Origin: Conus ventricosus
Lineage: Eukaryota > Mollusca > Gastropoda > Neogastropoda > Conidae
Assembly (NCBI GenBank): GCA_018398815.1
Contig: JAFLJL010014046.1
Location: 2,501-27,500, forward strand
Direction of reading: 5' to 3'
Length of the DNA stretch: 25,000 bases
The translations under genes were made by a program, and so were the position numbers. Positions 19,106-25,000 of this stretch are shown here, piece after piece (position 1 is the stretch's first letter; each line of letters starts with the position of its first letter). The notes under the pieces are model-generated. The model made no database searches. It was not told where the DNA came from and was given only the letters and a program-made list of their open reading frames with translations.

Positions 19106-19415
19106 AGCTATGGAGCTTTCTGTTTTTGTGGTACAGAGAAAATCACAATTAGACACAACAACATATTAACACCGGTCAGGACCGTGAAAAAAAAAGGACT
19201 TCCTGTTTTGTGTGACAGAGAAAATCATAATAAGACACAACAAAATTTAACAATCCGTCAACCGTGAAAAAAAGGGGACCTTCCCTGTTTTGTGTACAGA
19301 GAAAATCAAATTAGGCACACAAAATAATTAACACCGAGCAAGACCGTGGAGAGAATATAATGGACCTTCTGTTTGCTGAAGGAAAGTTCACAATTAAACA
19401 TCACAAAATATCAGA
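19106..19415. repeat. ~82-bp minisatellite, about four diverged units
   Basis: ACAGAGAAAATCA starts at 19132, 19215 and 19296, and a weaker copy lies near 19383. Units share TTCTGTTTT(T)GTG, AGACACAACA and ACCGTGAAAAAAA words. Poly(A) patches differ in length among units. Confidence 0.85.
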
Positions 19416-19462
19416 TACTGTTCGGCAGTGATAATTAACTTCTTTTTAGTGTACCGACCACC

Positions 19463-19476
19463 CAAACACACACACA

Positions 19477-19528
<52 letters not shown>

Positions 19529-19551
19529 ACACACACACACACACACACACA
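19463..19551. repeat. (CA)n microsatellite with AAAC interruptions
   Basis: CA repeats interrupted by three or more extra A bases. The following 19552-19985 includes an A-rich patch at about 19655-19745 and otherwise unique sequence with no recognised gene. Confidence 0.95.
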
Positions 19552-19985
19552 GAGGCAGGGGGTGTCGTTCTGGCTTTCCATTCAAACCGGTCTGTCTCAT
19601 ACATCCTTGTCGCAATGCTTCCCCTGTCCTTCCAGTTTGAAAAATGCCTGAACTTGAAAAAAAAAGAAAAAAAAAGACAGAAATGATTCTGAAGTTGAGG
19701 AAAAAACAACAACAAAACAACCGAAAAGAAAGAGAAAAAACCTAAAGAACACAACAATGGCGGTTTAGAGAAGTGTGCGCTGCATGACGGACGGGGTACG
19801 TGTCTTGCCATTGCAGCCGTAGGGAGGACTTCAACACACCGAGATGGCCGTAACTCAGTTACATTCAGACACTCATGGCTTTTCCACTTTCCGTTGTCTT
19901 TTTTCCACGGTGTCTCTATACATTTCTGTCTTCTTCGTCGAGCTTTCGTTCTGTTTTCTCTCTCTAAACCCTGCAGGATTGTTCA

Positions 19986-20156
19986 CATCTGACCAGGAAA
20001 GAGAGCGGCTTTGGTAAAATGCAGTGCAAACTTTGCAGCACATCTGATCAGGAAAAAAAGAGCGGTTTTGGTCAAAATGCTGTGCAAACTTTGCAGCACA
20101 TCTGATCAGGTAAAAGAGCGGTTTTGGTAAAATGCAGTGCAAACTTTGCAGCACAT
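19986..20156. repeat. ~56-bp tandem triplication
   Basis: CATCTGATCAGG (first copy CATCTGACCAGG) starts at 19986, 20041 and 20099, each followed by AGAGCGG, TTTTGGT, GCAGTGCAAACTTTGCAGCA or near variants. The three copies differ by small indels. CAAACTTTG in each forms a short dyad. Confidence 0.92.
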
Positions 20157-20184
20157 GAAGTCACCAGCAGAAAAACAGGCCGTT

Positions 20185-21100
20185 GTCTGAACGACACCTG
20201 TAGTAAAAAGAAGTGTGGTCTACACTGACAAGGAGTGAGACTGAACGACACACGTAGTGAAGTGTTTTGTCGACTGAACGACACTTGTAGTAAAAACTAA
20301 ATCTGTCTGAATGACACATGTAGTGAAAATCAGAGCTGTCTCAATGACACATGTGGTACAAAGTAATGCTCTCTGAATGCCACATGTAGTAAAAGGTAGC
20401 GCTGTCTGTATGACACATGTAGTAAAAGGAATGCTGTCTGTATGACACAAAGTAGTAAAAGTCGTGCTGTCTAAATGACACATGAAGTAAAAGTCGTGCT
20501 GTCTAAATGACACATGTAGTAAACAGTCGTGCTGTTTGAATGGCACATGTAGTAAACAGTCGTGCTGTCTGAATGATACATGTAGTAAAAGAAGCGCTGT
20601 CTGTATGACACATGTAGTAAACAGTCGTGCTGTCTGAACGACACATGTAGTAAAAAGTAGTGCTGTCTGAATGACACATGTAGTAAAAGGTGTGCTGTCT
20701 AAATGACACATGCAGTAAAAAGCGTGCTGTCTGAATGACACATGTAGTAAACAGTCGTGCTGTCTAATGACACATGTAGTAAAAAGCAGTGCTGTCTTAT
20801 GACACATGTATTTAAAAGTAGTGCCGTCTAAATGACACATGCAGTAAAAAGTAGTGCGTCTAAATGACACATGCAGTAAAAAGTAGTGCTGTCTGAATGA
20901 CACATGTATTAAAAGTAGTGCGTCTAAATGACACATGTAGTAAAAAGTAGCGCTGTTTGAATGACACGTGTATTAACAAGTAGCGCTGTTGAATGACACA
21001 TGTATTAAAAAGTAGTGCTGTCTGAATGACACATATAGTAAATGAAGTGCTATGTGAGCAACGCACGTAGTAAAATATAGTGCTGTCTACATGACACATG
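20185..21100. repeat. 33-bp minisatellite, subfamily A
   Basis: Units hold GAATGACACATGTAGTAAAA and GTGCTGTCT and repeat about every 33 bases (27-28 units). Many units have lost or gained one base. The minus frame of up to 238 codons is a repeat product and not a supported gene. It grades into subfamily B near 21100. Confidence 0.95.
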
Positions 21101-23020
21101 TCGCTAAATGCAGTGTGCTATGTACATGACACATGTCGTTAAATGTAATGTGCTGTCTACATGGCACATGTCGTTAAACGCAGTGCGCTGTCTACATGAC
21201 ACATGTCGTTAAAAATAGTGAAGTCTACATGACACATGTCGTTAAATGTAGTGAAGTTACATGACACATGTCGCTAAATGTAGTGAAGTCTACATGACAC
21301 ATTTCGTTAAATGTAGTGAAGTCTACATGACACATGTCGTTAAATGTAGTGATGTCTGTATGACACATGTCGTTAATTGCAGTGAAGTCTACATGACACA
21401 TGATGTTAAATGTAGTGAAGTCTACATGACACATGTCGTTAAATGTAGTGAAGTCTACATGACACATGTCGTTAAATGTAGTGAAGTCTACATGACACAT
21501 GTCGCTAAATGTAGTGAGTCTACATGACACATGTCGTTAAATGTAGTGATGTCTGTATGACACATGTCGTTAATTGCAGTGAAGTCTGTATGACACATGT
21601 CGTTAAATGTAGTGATGTCTACATGACACTTGTCGTTAAATGCAGTGAAGTCTACATGACACATGTCGTTAAATGTAGTGAAGTCAACATGACACATGTC
21701 GTTAAATATAGTGTAGTCTGTATGGTACATGTCGTTAAATGTGGTGAAGTCTACATGACACATGTCGTTAAATGTAGTGAAGTCTACATGACACATGTCG
21801 TTAAATTAGTGAAGTCTACACGACCATGTCGTTAAATGTATTGTGCTGTCTACATGACACATGTTGTTAAATGTAGTGAAGTCTACGTGACACATGTCGC
21901 TAAATGTAGTGAAGTCTACATGACACATGTCGTTTAATGTAGTGAAGTCTACATGACACATGTCGCTAAATGTAGTGAAGTCTACATGACACATGTCGTT
22001 AAATGTAGTTGAAGTCTGTATGACACATTCGTGTTAAATGTAGTGAAGTCTATGCGACACATGTCGATAAATGTAATGAAGTCTACATGACACATGTCGT
22101 TAAATGTAGTGAAGTCTACATGACACATGTCGTTAAATGTATTGCTGTCTACCTGACACATGTCGTTCAATGTCATGAAGTCTACATGACACATGTTGTT
22201 AAATGTAGTGCAGTCAACATGACACATGTCGTTAAATGTAGTGAAGTCTACATGACACATGTCGTTAAATGTAGTGAAGTCTACATGAGACACGTCGTTA
22301 AATGTAGTGCTGTTTACGTGACCATGTCGCTAATGTAGTGAAGTCTGCATGGCACATGTGGCTAAATGTAGTGAAGTCTACATGACACATGTCGCTAAAT
22401 GTAGTGAAGTCTGCATGACACATGTCGCTAAATGTAGTGAAGTCTACATGACACATGTCGTTAAATGTAGTGAAGTCTACATGACACATGTCGTTAAATG
22501 TAGTGAAGTCTACACGACACATGCTGTTAATTGTAGTGAAGTCTACATGACACATGTCGTTTAAATGTATGAAGTCTACATGACACATGTCGTTAAATGT
22601 AGTGCTGTCTACCTGACACATGTCGTTCAATGTAGTGAAGTCTACATGACACATGTTGTTAAATGTAGTGCAGTCAACCTGACACATGTCGTTAAATGTA
22701 GTGAAGTCTACATGACACATGTCGTTAAATGTAGTGAAGTCTACATGGCACATGTTGTTAAATGTAGTGCTGTTTACGTGACCCATGTCGTTAAATATAG
22801 TGAAGTCTACATGACACATGTCGCTAATATAGTGAAGTCTACATGACACATGTCGTTAAATGTAGTGAAGTCTACATGACTATGTCGTTAAATGTAGTGA
22901 AGTCTGTATGACACATGTCGTTAAATGTAGTGAAGTCTACATGACACATGTCGTTAAATGTAGTGAAGTCTACATGACACATGTCGTTAAATTAGTGAAG
23001 TCTACATGACACATGTCGTA
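21101..23020. repeat. 33-bp minisatellite, subfamily B
   Basis: About 58 units contain GACACATGTCGTTAAATG and TAGTGAAGTCTACAT, 33 bases each, so both strands stay open as 11-residue repeats (MTHVVKCSEVY on +, MCHVDFTTFND on -). The frames break wherever a unit carries a one-base indel, as expected for non-coding DNA. It is the most uniform of the three subfamilies. Confidence 0.97.
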
Positions 23021-23830
23021 AAAGGTCGTTGTCAGTGAACAGCAGGTTTATGATACAGCGATGTTGTCTGAAAAGAGATAGGTTAAATGCAGTGTTGACG
23101 GTACTACACATGTAGTTACGTGCACGTTGCAGAAACAATTGTATTTGAACAACACATCCAATAACAGCAGTCCCAGTTGAACAACACACGTTAGAAGTAG
23201 TGGTAGTTGACTATCATGTGCAGTTAGAAGTAGTTATAGGTGAAGAGCACGTGTCAGTTAAACGTAGCGGTAGCTGAGCAACACATGTAGTTAAAAAAAC
23301 AGGGATAGTTGAACAACACATGCAATTACAAATTGTTCTTGGTTAAGCAACACATTTATTTAAAAGTGGTCCTAATTGAATAACAAATGTCATTAAAGCA
23401 AGCTGTCCATAGCTGAAAAACACCTATAATTACAACTTGTACTTATCTGTACAACACATGCATTGAAAAGTTGTCCTAGTTGAACAACAAATGCATTGAA
23501 AAGTTCTCCTAGTTGAACAACACATGTATTTTTAAAAGTTGTCCTAGTTGAACAATAAATGTATTGAACATTGTCCTAGTTGAATAACATATGTAATTAA
23601 AAGTTGCCCTCAGTTGCAAAACAGATGCAATGAAAAGTTGTCCTAGGTGAACAACACGTGCAATGAAAAGTTGTCCTGGTTGAACAACACGTGTAATGAA
23701 AGTTGTCCTAGGTGAACAACACGTGTAATGAAAAGTTGTCCTAGGTGAACAACACGTGTATGAAAAGTTGTCTAGGTGAACAACACGTGTATTGAAAAGT
23801 TCTCCCAGTTGAACAGGTCACGTGATTTAA
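23021..23830. repeat. 33-bp minisatellite, subfamily C
   Basis: Units contain TTGAACAACACATGTAAT and AAAAGTTGTCCTAG at about 33-base spacing, roughly 22-24 units. The left part (23021-23450) is strongly diverged; 23640-23800 is more uniform and carries CACGTG in several consecutive units. The unit length and the ACACATGT block link it to subfamilies A and B. Confidence 0.88.
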
Positions 23831-23864
23831 AGAACACATGTGTTTGAAAGTAGCTTCAGCGAAG

Positions 23865-24085
23865 TAAATGATTAAATTAAAGTAGATTAAAGTTGTAAAT
23901 GATTAAATCAAAGTCGTTTAAAGGAATAAATGATTAAATCAAAGTACTTTAAAGTAGAAAATTATTAAATTGAAGTAGTTCAAAGTAGTAAATGATTAAA
24001 TTAAGGTACTTTAAAGTAGTAAATGATTAAGTTAAAGTAGTTTAAAGTAGTAAATGATTAATGATTCAATTAAAGTAGCTTAAAG
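23865..24085. repeat. 31-bp AT-rich minisatellite, seven units
   Basis: TAAATGATTAA or a variant starts at 23865, 23896, 23927, about 23958, 23989, 24020 and 24051, exactly 31 bases apart, with TTTAAAGTAG between. The last unit has a short duplication of ATGATTA. Confidence 0.93.
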
Positions 24086-24119
24086 TAGGGACACTTAGAT
24101 AAGCCTGAGTTCGACTGAC

Positions 24120-25000
24120 AGTGCGAGCACGTATAGACAGACATGTGAAGTGTGCTTTTGTGTCGGTTGTCACGTATAGACAGACATGTGAAGAGTGCTT
24201 TTGTGTCGGTGTCACGTATAGACAGACATGGGAAGTGTGCTTTTGTGTCGGTGTCACGTATAGACAGACATGTCAAGTGTTCTTTTGTGTCGGTGTCACG
24301 TATGGACAGACATGTGAAGTGTGCTTTTGTGTCGGTGTCACGTATAGACGTATAGACAGATATGTCAAGTGTGCTTTTGTGACGGTGTCACGTATAGACA
24401 GACATGTGAAGTGTGTTTTGTGACAGTGTCACGTATAGACAGACATGTGAAGGGTGCTTTTGTGACGGTGTCACGTATAGACAGACATGTGAAGTGTGCT
24501 TTTGTGTCGGTGTCACGTATAGACAGACATATTAAGTGTGCTTTTGTGTCGGTGTCACGTATAGACAGTCATGTGAAGTGTGTTTTGTGACAGTGTCACG
24601 TACAGACAGACATGTAAAGTGTGCTTTTGTGACGGTGTCACGTGTAGACAGACATGTCAAGTGTGCTTTTGTGTCGGTTGTCACGTATAGACAGACATGT
24701 GAAGTGTGCTTTTGTGACGGTGTCACGTATAGACAGACATGTGAAGTGTGCTTTTGTGTCGGTGTCACGTATAGACAGAAATGTGAAGTGTGCTTTTGGG
24801 TTGGTGTCACGGTATAGACAGACATGTGAAGTGTGCTTTTGTGTCGGTGTCACGTATAGACAGACATGTGAAGTGTGCTTTCGTGTCGGTGTCACGTATA
24901 GACAGACATGTGAAGTGTGCTTTTGTGTCGGTGTCACGTATAGACAGACATGACGAGTGTGCTTTTGTGTCGGTGTCACGTATAGACAGACATGTGAAGT
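24120..25000. repeat. 42-bp minisatellite, about 21 units, open at window end
   Basis: CACGTATAGACAGACATGTG recurs every 42 bases (24128, 24171, 24213, 24255 and onward), followed by AAGTGTGCTTTTGTG and CGGTGT. Two unit types differ by TGTGTCGG versus TGTGACGG. 42 is a multiple of 3, giving open 14-residue repeat frames on both strands; not supported as genes. The array is cut by the window edge. Confidence 0.97.

Noticed and set aside
21101..23020. p53-type binding sites in ACACATGTC
   Set aside because: The purine and pyrimidine flanks required around the CWWG core are not met on either side.
20185..25000. Short repetitive proteins of 11 and 14 residues per unit on both strands
   Set aside because: Open on both strands because 33 and 42 are multiples of 3; frames break at random one-base indels.

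Overview
The window is eukaryotic, almost certainly from an animal, and dominated by tandem repeats. No host protein gene, rRNA or tRNA gene could be supported. Long microsatellites, at least nine minisatellite families and a Ty3/Gypsy-type LTR retrotransposon argue against a bacterial, archaeal or organellar source. A repeat-rich marine invertebrate such as a mollusc fits, but no conserved host gene lets me prove the lineage.

Layout, left to right. 1-1870: (AG)n, pyrimidine- and G-rich low complexity, a degenerate tetranucleotide stretch, a 38-bp minisatellite, a possible remnant of a hammerhead-like/Penelope-type motif, and a composite CT/CA microsatellite. 1870-6590: a superarray of three related minisatellites with units of 26, 32 and 48 bp. 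6622-6809: CA/CGCA microsatellite. 7070-7920: 25-bp minisatellite. 8495-9898: a 1.4-kb almost pure polypurine tract. 9899-10309: AT-rich triplet repeats.

10310-18728 holds one LTR retrotransposon on the minus strand. Its two LTRs are 2.2-2.3 kb and share the ends TGTCACGA and (C)CGTGACA. It has a proline-tRNA-type primer-binding site beside the right LTR and a polypurine tract beside the left one. The 3.9-kb interior holds broken remnants in the order gag (coiled coil, capsid, CCHC knuckle), protease (DSG), integrase (zinc finger, FWPGM, start of the catalytic core), then the C-terminal part of RNase H. Reverse transcriptase is missing. Integrase upstream of RNase H is the reverse of the usual Ty3/Gypsy order and matches the Gmr1-like group. 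The element is non-autonomous and decayed.

18729-25000: triplet repeats, an ~82-bp minisatellite, a CA microsatellite, an ~56-bp triplication, then a 3.6-kb array of 33-bp units in three successive subfamilies, a 31-bp array, and a 42-bp array running off the window end.

The long open frames over the arrays arise because the repeat units lack stop codons; they are not genes. Frequent single-base indels between array copies and between LTRs suggest residual long-read sequencing error, so some gag-pol frameshifts may be artefacts. The parts worth a second look are the retroelement's gene order and deletion, the mismatched LTR pair, and the stepwise evolution of related minisatellites.
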